Shown: piece by piece, positions 44,509-52,896 of the stretch | How the letters are laid out: every line of letters starts with the position of its first letter | Numbering within the stretch: the stretch's first letter is position 1 | Assembly: GCF_036346875.1 (NCBI RefSeq) | Contig: NZ_CP107852.1 | Span: forward strand, 2,914,001-2,978,000 | Direction of reading: 5' to 3' | From: Nocardia sp. NBC_00508 | Lineage (GTDB): Bacteria > Actinomycetota > Actinomycetes > Mycobacteriales > Mycobacteriaceae | Length of the DNA stretch: 64,000 bases | Made by a program: the position numbers and the translations under genes | Notes under the pieces: generated by a model | Told to the model about the DNA's origin: nothing | What the model saw: the letters and a program-made list of their open reading frames with translations, nothing else | Database searches by the model: none

Positions 44509-45393
44509 CTATTTCACGCTGCCCGCTGTGAGCCCCGCCACCAAGCGCTTCTCGATGACCGCGAACAGCAGCACCACCGGGATGATGCCGACCGTGGAAA
44601 TCGCGAACACGTATTGCCATGCCGTGTCGTACTGACCGACGAACTTGGTCAGCGCCACCGACAGCGGCTGGTTCTCCGGCGTGGTCAGCACGACCAAGCT
44701 GGCGGCGAACTCGTTCCAGCACGACACCACGACGAAGATCGTCGCCGTGACGATGCCCGGCCACACCAGCGGCAAACTCACCCGGACCAGCGTCTGCCAG
44801 CGGTTCAACCCGTCCAGCAACGCGGCCTCCTCGATCTCCACCGGGATCGCGGCGAAGAAACTGTGCAGGATCCACACCGCGAACGACAGGTTGAACGCGG
44901 CGTTCACCAAGATCATCGCCAGCCAGGTGTCGTTGATGCCGAGGGCGAAGAACTGCCGGATCAACCCGGTGACCAGCACGGTCGGCTGCAACATCTGGGT
45001 CACCAGCACCAGACCGAGAAACACCCTGCGGCCCGGAAAGCGATGGCGCGCCGTGTAATATCCCGCCGGTATCGCGACCAGCAACACCAGCGCGGTGGCG
45101 CACACCGCGATGATGATCGTGCTGGCCAGGTTGAACGGCAGCGGCGTCTCCGGCGTGTCCCACATGGTCACGTAGTTGTCCGGCTGCCAGGACTGCGGCA
45201 GGTACGTGGGCGGGATGCGAAGGATCTCGGCCCTGCTCTTCAGCGAGCCGAGCACCATCACGACAAACGGCAGCAGGAACGCCGCGGCCAGCACCACTCC
45301 GACCGCGGTGAGCTCCCAGCGCCGCCGTTTGGCTCGCGTGGGAACCGTGCCGGGAGCCTGCTCGGTTCGCGCCGCTTCGGTCCGCGTCGTCAT
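44509..45393 (-). CDS. Sugar ABC transporter permease (MalG type)
   Basis: A 294-residue permease with six helices and the EAA motif EIEEAALLDGLNRWQTLVRVSLP. GGAGGTC precedes the ATG, which overlaps the upstream permease stop (ATGA). It forms the channel with the MalF-type partner. Confidence 0.92.
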   Translation of the reverse strand: MTTRTEAARTEQAPGTVPTRAKRRRWELTAVGVVLAAAFLLPFVVMVLGSLKSRAEILRIPPTYLPQSWQPDNYVTMWDTPETPLPFNLASTIIIAVCATALVLLVAIPAGYYTARHRFPGRRVFLGLVLVTQMLQPTVLVTGLIRQFFALGINDTWLAMILVNAAFNLSFAVWILHSFFAAIPVEIEEAALLDGLNRWQTLVRVSLPLVWPGIVTATIFVVVSCWNEFAASLVVLTTPENQPLSVALTKFVGQYDTAWQYVFAISTVGIIPVVLLFAVIEKRLVAGLTAGSVK

Positions 45394-46271
45394 CGGTCGA
45401 CCTCCTGGGTCGGGCGGACCACTTTCACATAGATCGCGATGATGACCACGATCAGCGCGAAGTTCAGCACGCTCATCGCGGCGGCCGTGTCGATCTGCTG
45501 GTTCTGCCGAATCAACTTGAAGGTCAGCGTGGTCGTGGTGTCGGCAGAGAAGCCCGCGATGCTTCCGGTGATCACCTGCAGAATCGGCAGCGAGTTGAAC
45601 ACATTGATGATGTTGATGATGGTCGCCACCGCGATCGCGGGACGCAGCTGCGGCAGCGTGAGAAAGCGATAGCGCTGCCATGCGCTCGCTCCGTCGACCC
45701 GCCCCGCCTCCTCGATCTCCGCCGGAATGGATTGCAGCCCGGCGAGAATCGTGTAAGTCGTGAAAGGCACCGAGACGAACACCGCGACGCCCATCGCCAC
45801 GAGGAACGCCTGCGTGGGTTGCTTGGTGAAGCCGTAACCCCGGTCCAGCACGCCGATATCGACCAGGAAACGGTTGGCGATGCCGACGTCCGGATCGAGC
45901 ATGTAGTAGAAGATGGTCGTCGTCATCACCACCGACGCCGCCCACGGCACCAGGATCGCCATGCGCACCGCGGTGCGTCCGGGGAAGTCCTTGTTCAGGA
46001 ACTGGGCCAGCGCCGCGGACAGCACCAGGGTGATCAGCACGACGCCGACCACCCACACCACGGTGTGGACCAGAACCGAGCCGAGTTCCGAGATCCCGAA
46101 CAGGGCCCGATAGTTGGCCAGCCCGGCATTGCCGCGGTCCTGGCCGTAGGCGCTGAGATCCCTGGTGCTGGTCCACACCATGTAGCAAGCCGGGAACGCG
46201 ACGATGGCCGCGATCAAGACCAGCGACGGCCCGATCCACGGCAGCGCCGCAAGAATTCCTCTGCGCCGCAC
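45390..46271 (-). CDS. Sugar ABC transporter permease (MalF type)
   Basis: A 293-residue permease with the EAA motif EIEEAGRVDGASAWQRYRFLTLP. It starts at GTG right after the binding-protein stop and overlaps the MalG-type gene. No ATPase gene is present in the operon; such importers commonly share a general MsiK/UgpC-type ATPase encoded elsewhere. Confidence 0.92.
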   Translation of the reverse strand: MRRRGILAALPWIGPSLVLIAAIVAFPACYMVWTSTRDLSAYGQDRGNAGLANYRALFGISELGSVLVHTVVWVVGVVLITLVLSAALAQFLNKDFPGRTAVRMAILVPWAASVVMTTTIFYYMLDPDVGIANRFLVDIGVLDRGYGFTKQPTQAFLVAMGVAVFVSVPFTTYTILAGLQSIPAEIEEAGRVDGASAWQRYRFLTLPQLRPAIAVATIINIINVFNSLPILQVITGSIAGFSADTTTTLTFKLIRQNQQIDTAAAMSVLNFALIVVIIAIYVKVVRPTQEVDR

Positions 46272-46272
46272 G

Positions 46273-47523
46273 CTAGTTCGCGGCTTCCTGGATCCGCCGC
46301 AACACCTGGGCCGGATCCGCGCCCTGTGCGATGGTGCCCATCTGCTGCCGGATGGCGCCCTGCGCAGCGGCCCATTTCGGGTTGTTGCTCGGATAGAACC
46401 GCGCCACCGGGAGCGTAGCGGCGAACGCCTTGGTGACCGGGTCGTCGGCGAGCGCGGCCGCGGCGCTCTGGGTGATCGGGATGAAGCCCTCGTGCTTGAC
46501 GAAATTCGCGTACACCGTGGCGGAGTAGAAGTAGTCGAGGAACTTTTTGATCGATTCGGTCTTCCTGCCTTCCTTCTTGAACGCCATCAGGTGATCGGCG
46601 ACCCCGAGGGTGACCGGCGCGCCGGTCTTGGTCGGCGACGGCGCGGTCGCGTAGCGCAGGCCAGGGTTCTTCGCGGCGATCTGGCCGATGGTGGGCGGCA
46701 GCGCCTCGATCATGCCGATCTTGCCCTGGATGAAGGCGTTGATCACGTCCTTGCGGTCGGTCGCGCCCGGGTTGGGCTGCGTCGCGCCCGCATCGATGAG
46801 TGCCCGCATCGCCCGCACACCCTCCAGGTTCTCCGGGGTGTCGACCGTGATCCGGTCGCCGTCGGCCCAACCGCCACCCGCGCCGAAGGTCCAGATGGAG
46901 GTCTCTCCCTGTGCCTCCTCGCTGCCCAATGGCAGTCCGTATCCGGAGACGCCCCCGCCGAGCGCTTGGATCTTCTCGGCCGCCGCGGTCAGCTCGGTCC
47001 AGGTCTTCGGCGGCACGGTGAGGCCCGCCTTCTCGAACAGCTCGGTGTTGTAGAACAGCGTGCGGGTGGAGGCGAACAGCGGCAGAGCGTACTGCGTGCC
47101 GTTCAGCGCGGCGTTCTGCGCGAAACCAGGCTGGATGTCGGCCAGCACCGGCGCGGAGACGATCTCGGCCGCCGGGTAGAGCATGCCGTCGCCGGCGAAG
47201 CTGGCGTAGGCATCGATGTTGAGGATGTCCGGGGTGGTCGAGGCCGACTGGAGCTTGGTGCGCACCACGTCGTTGATCGAGTTCCAGGACTCCATCTGCA
47301 GATTGACGGTGATGCCCGGGTTCTGCTTCTGGAATTCGGCGATGATGCCGTCCCACAGAGCCTTGGTGCCCGTCGCGCCGTCGCTGTAGGCGGGGGCGAG
47401 GAAGTTGATCGTGGTGTCGGAGTCCGCGGCGTCTTTCGAACCGAACCCGCAGGACGACAGGACCAGCGCAAGGCCGGTGACCATCGCGACTCCGGCAAGC
47501 ACGCGGTGGAATGGTCTTTTCAC
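46273..47523 (-). CDS. Extracellular sugar-binding lipoprotein of an ABC importer
   Basis: A 416-residue CUT1-type binding protein with a lipoprotein signal (lipobox LSSC at about residues 22-25) and conserved family features (TINFLAPAYSDG; WTELTAAAEKIQALGG). It captures an oligosaccharide or amino sugar outside the cell. It is the first gene of the minus arm, divergent from the SIS-domain gene. From the neighbouring enzymes, an amino sugar such as GalNAc is the likely ligand. Confidence 0.92.
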   Translation of the reverse strand: MKRPFHRVLAGVAMVTGLALVLSSCGFGSKDAADSDTTINFLAPAYSDGATGTKALWDGIIAEFQKQNPGITVNLQMESWNSINDVVRTKLQSASTTPDILNIDAYASFAGDGMLYPAAEIVSAPVLADIQPGFAQNAALNGTQYALPLFASTRTLFYNTELFEKAGLTVPPKTWTELTAAAEKIQALGGGVSGYGLPLGSEEAQGETSIWTFGAGGGWADGDRITVDTPENLEGVRAMRALIDAGATQPNPGATDRKDVINAFIQGKIGMIEALPPTIGQIAAKNPGLRYATAPSPTKTGAPVTLGVADHLMAFKKEGRKTESIKKFLDYFYSATVYANFVKHEGFIPITQSAAAALADDPVTKAFAATLPVARFYPSNNPKWAAAQGAIRQQMGTIAQGADPAQVLRRIQEAAN

Positions 47524-47615
47524 GAGCAGAACCTTTCAGATTTACCCATCCGGCGCCACAGAGGAGCCGATGATGGGAGGACACACCGTCCGTGCACCTC
47601 AATCTAGCTCGGATG

Positions 47616-47663
47616 GTGATCGTATGTGACCGATTTGCTCGTAAATTTGACATGAACGATCAC
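47616..47663. promoter_or_regulatory. Inverted repeat in the divergent sugar-cluster promoter
   Basis: Arms GTGATCGT (47616-47623) and ACGATCAC (47656-47663) are a perfect 8-bp inverted pair separated by 32 bp, in the AT-richer spacer between the binding-protein and SIS genes. The geometry could fit two repressor half-sites. DeoR or TetR binding is inferred. Confidence 0.5.
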
Positions 47664-47682
47664 GTGAGGTGAAGCTGTTCGT

Positions 47683-48588
47683 GTGCCTGCCGAACACACA
47701 TCCGCGCCGCATCTGACCACCGAGGTAGCCACCCAGCCGGACGACTGGGCGAATGCCGAGACCGTCGCCGCCGACCATCGCGCCGTGCTACCCCAGCCGG
47801 GGGAGCGCGTGGCAGTGATCGGATGCGGCACGTCGTTTTTCATGTCACGAGCGATCGCCGCGCTGCGCGAGGCGGCCGGTCACGGCATCACCGACGCGTG
47901 GCCCGCCAGCGCGGTCCGCGATCGCGACTACGACCGCTACCTGGTGATCTGCCGCTCCGGCACCACCACCGAGGTGGTCCGCGCGATGCGGGCCATACCG
48001 GAGCACATCCCTCGGGCGGTGATCTGCTCCACCCCCGCCACACCCGTGCTCGACCTGGGCGACCCCATCCTCATCGACCAGGTCGACGAGCAGTCGGTAG
48101 TGCAGACCCGGTTCGCGACGACCACCCTCGCCATCCTCCGCTGGCACCTCGGCCACGACCTGACGCCGGTGATCGCCCAAGCGCAGGCGGTGCTCGCCGA
48201 GGATCCCGCCGAGTCGCTGGCCGCGGTGCGCGCCGCGGAGCAGATCAGTTTCGTCGGCATGGGATTCGCGGCCGCCATCGCCGACGAGGCCGCGCTCAAG
48301 CTTCGCGAATCCTGCCAGTCCTGGACCGAGGCGTACTTGGCGACCGAATATCGCCACGGCCCGATCAGCATCTCCGCGCCCGGCCGCGCGGTCTGGGCCT
48401 TCGGGCCGCTGGAGCCGGACTTCACCGGCGATGTCGCCGCCACCGGCGCCCACCTGGAACACCGCGACATCGACCCGATGGCGGACCTGGTCCGGGTGCA
48501 CCGACTCTGCATCCTGCGCTCCGCTGATCTGAAACTCGACCCCGACCACCCGCGCAGCCTGAACCGCTCCGTGGTCCTGAAATCATGA
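47683..48588 (+). CDS. SIS-domain sugar-phosphate isomerase/deaminase (AgaS-like)
   Basis: A 301-residue protein with two SIS domains (RVAVIGCGTSFFMSRAIAA and EQISFVGMGFAAAIADEA) and the glucosamine-synthase-like CRSGTTTEVVRA and ATEYRHGPIS motifs. AgaS relatives turn galactosamine-6-phosphate into tagatose-6-phosphate with release of ammonia. It starts at GTG with GAGGTGAA before it and heads the plus-strand catabolic operon. Confidence 0.85.
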   Translation: MPAEHTSAPHLTTEVATQPDDWANAETVAADHRAVLPQPGERVAVIGCGTSFFMSRAIAALREAAGHGITDAWPASAVRDRDYDRYLVICRSGTTTEVVRAMRAIPEHIPRAVICSTPATPVLDLGDPILIDQVDEQSVVQTRFATTTLAILRWHLGHDLTPVIAQAQAVLAEDPAESLAAVRAAEQISFVGMGFAAAIADEAALKLRESCQSWTEAYLATEYRHGPISISAPGRAVWAFGPLEPDFTGDVAATGAHLEHRDIDPMADLVRVHRLCILRSADLKLDPDHPRSLNRSVVLKS

Positions 48589-48601
48589 CCGGGGCCGTGC
48601 G

Positions 48602-50185
48602 ATGAGTTCCGGCATCGCCACGCCACTACGCGACACCACCACCGACCTCCACCCGCCCGCGACGACTGCGACACCGCCGGAAACGGCCGGGCGAGTCCAG
48701 ACTCTGATGGCCGCGCACACCGCCGCCGCGCCACCATGCGACACCACCCACCTCCTGGCCGCAGCGACCCCGCCCGCGACGACCACATCACCACCTGGCG
48801 CGGCCGTCCGATTCCGAGCCGGAGACGCCGCGCATGCACCGGAACCCCCGCTCCACGACGCGATCGCGGTATTCCAGGCCGCGTGTGCGGCTGCGCCGGT
48901 GCTACCAGGAACTACTGTGCCGAGCATGGGAAGCAGAAAGCCGGAGACGCCATCGCGCTCCGGTGCGACCGGGCCCGGATCGCACGCGATGGTGTTTACG
49001 CACTCCGCCGCCACACCAGACGCAGCCGACCAGCCGCACACCCCCTCGCACCCCGACGCGACCGGACCCGGACCACATACGACGGAGTCCACGCACCCCG
49101 CCGCCACACCAGACGCAGCCGACCAGCCGCACACCCCCTCGCACCCCGACGCGACCGGACCCGGACCACGCACGGCGGGGTTCGCGCACTCCGCCGCCGC
49201 ACCGGAGGTAGCCGAACAGTCCGCGATCACGCTCGACCCGGCGGCTGCGACTCGATCGGTCGCGCCGCTGCCCGACGACGCGCTCGTGCTCGGATTGGAT
49301 GTCGGCGGCACCACCATCAAAGGCGAGATCACCGATGCCGGGGGCAGGGCGCTCGCGGTCAGCGCGGCCGCCACGCCGCACGGTGTGGCCGCGTTCGATG
49401 CCATGGTCGAACTGGGCGAGCGATTGCTCACCGAGCTGCCGGAATCCGACCGCCGTCGCGTCGCCCGTGCGGCCGTTGTGCTGCCCGGAATCGTCGACAC
49501 CGCCCGATCCATCGCAGTGTTCAGCAGCAATGTCGGCTGGCGTGACGTGCACGTCGGCGACCGCTTCACCGGGCGTTGGCGCATACCGACGCTGATCGAA
49601 CACGATGTCGCCGTCGCCGGTTGGGCGGAAGGGCGGTACGGCGCCGGACGGGGCCACGAGAATGTGTGCGTCGTCATTCTCGGCACCGGCATCTCCGGCA
49701 CGCTGTCCGTCGGCGGTCGGCTGGTGCGCAGCAACTACGGCCAGGTCGGCGAATACGGGCACGTACCGGTACGGCGCGACGACGGATTGCCCTGCCCCTG
49801 CGGCAATATCGGCTGCGTCGAGACGGTCGCAGGGGGCGCGGCGATCGCACGGGCCTACACCCGTCGAACGGGACGCGAGATCGACGGAGCCGCCGATGTT
49901 TTCGCGCTCATGGCGACCGATCCCGACGCTGCCGCCGTCGTGCAGGACGCCGTCGACGCACTCGCCGACGGACTGGTTGGCATCGTGCACGCGGCCTGCC
50001 CCGAGCTGATCGTCCTCGGCGGCGGACTCGCCGGAGCGGGCGCCGCGCTCACCGAGCCACTGCACCGAGCACTGGACGACCGGCTCCGCCTGGTCCCCAC
50101 ACCCCATGTGGTGCTCGGCGAATTCGGCGCCCGCGCAGGTCTGGCGGGCGCCGCCCTCCTCGCACGACATGGGGCACTGGCATGA
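48602..50185 (+). CDS. ROK family sugar kinase with long disordered N-terminal extension
   Basis: A 527-residue protein. Residues 227-527 form a ROK kinase with the phosphate loop LDVGGTTIKG, catalytic Asp region LIEHDVAVAG, and the zinc motif CPCGNIGCVETVAGG. Residues 1-226 are Pro/Thr/Ala-rich, probably disordered, and contain 31-residue repeats. It is expected to phosphorylate the imported amino sugar at O6. ATG 48602 is 13 bp after the SIS stop; no other good start lies nearer the kinase domain, so the extension is probably translated. The next ORF overlaps its stop (ATGA). Confidence 0.85.
   Translation: MSSGIATPLRDTTTDLHPPATTATPPETAGRVQTLMAAHTAAAPPCDTTHLLAAATPPATTTSPPGAAVRFRAGDAAHAPEPPLHDAIAVFQAACAAAPVLPGTTVPSMGSRKPETPSRSGATGPGSHAMVFTHSAATPDAADQPHTPSHPDATGPGPHTTESTHPAATPDAADQPHTPSHPDATGPGPRTAGFAHSAAAPEVAEQSAITLDPAAATRSVAPLPDDALVLGLDVGGTTIKGEITDAGGRALAVSAAATPHGVAAFDAMVELGERLLTELPESDRRRVARAAVVLPGIVDTARSIAVFSSNVGWRDVHVGDRFTGRWRIPTLIEHDVAVAGWAEGRYGAGRGHENVCVVILGTGISGTLSVGGRLVRSNYGQVGEYGHVPVRRDDGLPCPCGNIGCVETVAGGAAIARAYTRRTGREIDGAADVFALMATDPDAAAVVQDAVDALADGLVGIVHAACPELIVLGGGLAGAGAALTEPLHRALDDRLRLVPTPHVVLGEFGARAGLAGAALLARHGALA
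48957..49210 (+). repeat. 93-bp in-frame tandem repeat in the ROK kinase gene
   Basis: Units start at 49001, 49094 and 49187 (period 93 bp, 31 codons), with a partial unit before the first. Each full unit encodes a peptide containing TPDAADQPHTPSHPDATGPG. The two full units are nearly identical, implying recent slippage. An older 108-bp duplication lies upstream (CGACACCACC at 48631 and 48739). Confidence 0.88.
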
Positions 50186-50427
50186 CACGCCAGCTGACGA
50201 CCCGACGCACCGTCATCGCGACCGTCGCCCTTGGCGACGACGTAGGGACAGCCTCGGAGCGGATCGACAACGTCCGGGCATTCACACCGCGGCACGCCGC
50301 TCCAGAACTGCCGCCGCACCGCACGCTCGCCAACCAGGTCCGCTCGACCCTTGCGCCCCGAATGGCGCCCGCCGAGCGCCGCGCACCCGCGAGCGCCACA
50401 CACTTCGCACAGGAGGCACTGGCATGA
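50182..50427 (+). CDS. 81-residue ORF derived from a duplicated nagA start
   Basis: The ATG overlaps the ROK stop and the TGA overlaps the nagA start (ATGA at both ends). Its first 36 residues (LTTRRTVIATVALGDD, ASERIDNVRAF) mirror the nagA N-terminus (LTIRGRIVSASVALDDG, SGERITAVRSF). The 15 bases GGCACTGGCATGACA are shared exactly at both starts, 242 bp apart. The rest is Arg/Ala/Pro-rich and unlike any enzyme. It resembles the small ORF before the xanthine dehydrogenase gene in origin and layout. Confidence 0.7.
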   Translation: MTRQLTTRRTVIATVALGDDVGTASERIDNVRAFTPRHAAPELPPHRTLANQVRSTLAPRMAPAERRAPASATHFAQEALA

Positions 50428-51584
50428 CAGAGCACTCCGAACTGACGATTCGTGGACGGATCGTCTCGGCGAGCGTCGCTCTGGACGACGGAGTGGTGAT
50501 GACTTCCGGAGAGCGGATCACCGCGGTGCGGTCGTTCGCGCAGTGGCGCGCCGTGCATCCGGGTTTACCCGAGCCGCCATTTTCCGGAACAGTGCTGCCT
50601 GGGCTTGTAGATATTCACAATCACGGAGGGTTCGGGCACCGATTCGACACGGTGGACACCGCGGAGGCGCGAGCGGCGGCCCAGTCGCACCACGCGAGCG
50701 GCTCGACAACGGTGGTGGCGAGCGTGGTCACCGGACCCGCCGCGGAGATGGTGGCGCAGACCGCCGTGCTGCGCGAGCTGGTCGAAGAAGGCGTGCTCGG
50801 GGGCATCCACGTCGAGGGGCCTTTCCTGGCCGAGGCCCGGTGCGGCGCACAGGATCCGCGATTCTTGCGCGATCCCGACCTCGACCTGACCGATCAATTG
50901 CTTGCCGCGGGCGGCGGGCGGCTACGCGCGATGACGCTCGCGCCGGAGCGTCCCGGCTACGCGGACGTCGCCCGGCGATTGGTCGACAATGGTGTGGTGG
51001 TGGCGCTCGGCCACAGCGACACCGACTACGTGGCGTTTCGTAATGCGCTGCGCCCCAATGGTTCAGGAAGCGTCGTCACCCATCTGGCAAACGGGATGCC
51101 GCCGCTGCATCACCGCAATGCGGGCCCCGTCGCAGCGGCTCTGGTCGCCGCGGCGGCCGGGGATGTGATCGTGGAACTGATCGGCGACGGCGTGCACGTC
51201 GATCCCGGCTTCGCCGCGCTGGTGTTCGCGACCGCGCCGGCGCGGGTCGCGCTGGTCACCGATGCCATGCAGGCGGCGGGGCTCGGGGATGGCGAATACC
51301 GGCTCGGCCCACAGTCGGTCACGGTGCGCGACGGGGTGGCGCGGATCGCCAACGGGTCGATCGCGGGCGGGGTCAGCACGCTGTTGCCATGTGTGGCGCG
51401 GGCGGTGCACGACTCCGGTATTCCGTTGCGGGACGCGGTGCTGGCGGCCACCGCCACTCCGGCCGCCGCGCTCGGGCTCGACGATGTCGGTGACCTGCGG
51501 CCCGGTCAGTTCGCCGACATATTGACAGTCAGTGACAATCTCCACTTGCGCCGGGTGCTCAGACGTGGACAGTGGTTGTCGTGA
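50424..51584 (+). CDS. nagA: N-acetylhexosamine-6-phosphate deacetylase (NagA/AgaA)
   Basis: A 386-residue amidohydrolase that removes the acetyl group from GlcNAc-6-P or GalNAc-6-P. Family motifs are PGLVDIHNHGG, GIHVEGPFL, VVALGHSDT, VTHLANGMPP and ALVTDAMQAAG with the catalytic Asp. GGAGG precedes the ATG. In this operon it lies between the ROK kinase and a tagatose-phosphate-type kinase, favouring GalNAc-6-P. Confidence 0.93.
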   Translation: MTEHSELTIRGRIVSASVALDDGVVMTSGERITAVRSFAQWRAVHPGLPEPPFSGTVLPGLVDIHNHGGFGHRFDTVDTAEARAAAQSHHASGSTTVVASVVTGPAAEMVAQTAVLRELVEEGVLGGIHVEGPFLAEARCGAQDPRFLRDPDLDLTDQLLAAGGGRLRAMTLAPERPGYADVARRLVDNGVVVALGHSDTDYVAFRNALRPNGSGSVVTHLANGMPPLHHRNAGPVAAALVAAAAGDVIVELIGDGVHVDPGFAALVFATAPARVALVTDAMQAAGLGDGEYRLGPQSVTVRDGVARIANGSIAGGVSTLLPCVARAVHDSGIPLRDAVLAATATPAAALGLDDVGDLRPGQFADILTVSDNLHLRRVLRRGQWLS

Positions 51585-52534
51585 TCCTCACCGTGACAAT
51601 GAATCCCGCGTACGACATGACCTATCGGGTCGAACGCTTCGAACGCGGGCAGGCCCACCGGGTCCGCTCGGTGGAGCAGCGCATCGGCGGCAAGGGCATC
51701 AACGTGACGCGGGTGCTGAATCAACTCGGCAAATACGCCAGGGCCACCGGCTTCTCCGACCACGCTTTCGCGGCCGCCGCCGAACTGGAGATGCCGGTGG
51801 ATTTCGTGCACGCGCTGCCCTGGGTGCGCCGCACCGTGGTGATCAGCGAGTCCGAGGACGGCACCGCCACCGCGCTGTGGGAACCGGGTGCCCGCGTCTC
51901 CAATCCGCATGCGGCCGAGCAGTTGTCCGTCCGGGTGGCCGGCCTGCTACCCGAAATCGCCGGGCTGGTCATCTCGGGTTCGCTGCCGGGCGGCATCGAG
52001 CCCTCGCTTCCCGCCGAGATCGCGCGCACCGCCATCGCCGCCGACGTGCCGACCATCGTCGACGTCGACGGCGAGGCGTTGCGCCTGGCCGCCCAGGTGC
52101 CGGGCATCGTGCTCACCCCGAACGGCGCGGAACTGCGTCATCTCACCGGCGCCGAACCCGACAGCGTGGACGGGATCGTGACCGCCGCTCACCCCCTCAT
52201 CCAACACGGGGTGCGCGCCGTGATCACCACACGCGGCCCGGAGGGAATGGTCGCGGTGACCGCCGACGGCGCGTGGTCGGCCGCGCTTCCTGAGCCGCTT
52301 GCCGGAAACCCGACCGGCGCAGGAGATTCCGCGGTGGCCGCGGTGATCGCCGCCCTTTCTACCGAGTCCGGACCCGACTGGGCCGCCCTGCTCACCGACG
52401 CGGTAGCGACTTCCGCGTCCGCCGTGGTGATCCCGGTGGCCGGTGAGATCGACCGCTGTCTGCGCGATCGCCTCACCCCGACCGTCCGCGTCGAACGACT
52501 CGACCTACCGAAACCTCAGGAAACTTCGCCATGA
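51581..52534 (+). CDS. PfkB-family sugar-phosphate kinase (1-phosphofructokinase/tagatose-6-P kinase)
   Basis: A 317-residue kinase with the family N-terminal TVTMNPAYD, sugar-binding GGKGINVTRVL and the ATP/catalytic NPTGAGDSAVA motif. Relatives phosphorylate fructose-1-P or tagatose-6-P. Its neighbours (AgaS-like, deacetylase, class II aldolase) favour tagatose-6-P. The GTG at 51581 overlaps the nagA stop. Confidence 0.88.
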   Translation: MILTVTMNPAYDMTYRVERFERGQAHRVRSVEQRIGGKGINVTRVLNQLGKYARATGFSDHAFAAAAELEMPVDFVHALPWVRRTVVISESEDGTATALWEPGARVSNPHAAEQLSVRVAGLLPEIAGLVISGSLPGGIEPSLPAEIARTAIAADVPTIVDVDGEALRLAAQVPGIVLTPNGAELRHLTGAEPDSVDGIVTAAHPLIQHGVRAVITTRGPEGMVAVTADGAWSAALPEPLAGNPTGAGDSAVAAVIAALSTESGPDWAALLTDAVATSASAVVIPVAGEIDRCLRDRLTPTVRVERLDLPKPQETSP

Positions 52535-52896
52535 CACACGCCGCCCGCACCGGGTGCGGAAGCACCCACCACGTCCATTCCCGGCCGCCCGATCGCCCGC
52601 GCGAACACTCCAGGCTCGGCACGTGCGCGGCGGGTACCCGCCACCGTGACCGGCACCACCGTGCCGCAGCGTGGTGCCGCGGCCCGCACGGCGGTCACGG
52701 ACTCCGGCATCGCCGCCCAGTGCGGCAGGGACCACCGCCCGGCGGACCAGACTTCCCGCTCGTTCGACCTGCAAGCGGCGTCAGCGATGGCCCAGTGCCC
52801 CCGCCCGCACAGCACGGTACGGCCCACCGAGCCAGTTCGCCCGCGCCGATCGGCTCCACGCGCCCGGCATCACGAAAGCATGAGCTATGCCGCTGA
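52531..52896 (+). CDS. Unrecognised 121-codon ORF bridging kinase and aldolase genes
   Basis: The ATG overlaps the kinase stop (ATGA) and the frame runs 10 bp into the aldolase gene. The product is His/Arg/Pro-rich with no predicted fold and no recognised family. The 350-bp gap may be expanded junction DNA rather than a true gene; the open frame could still carry ribosomes to the aldolase start. Confidence 0.3.
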   Translation: MTHAARTGCGSTHHVHSRPPDRPREHSRLGTCAAGTRHRDRHHRAAAWCRGPHGGHGLRHRRPVRQGPPPGGPDFPLVRPASGVSDGPVPPPAQHGTAHRASSPAPIGSTRPASRKHELCR

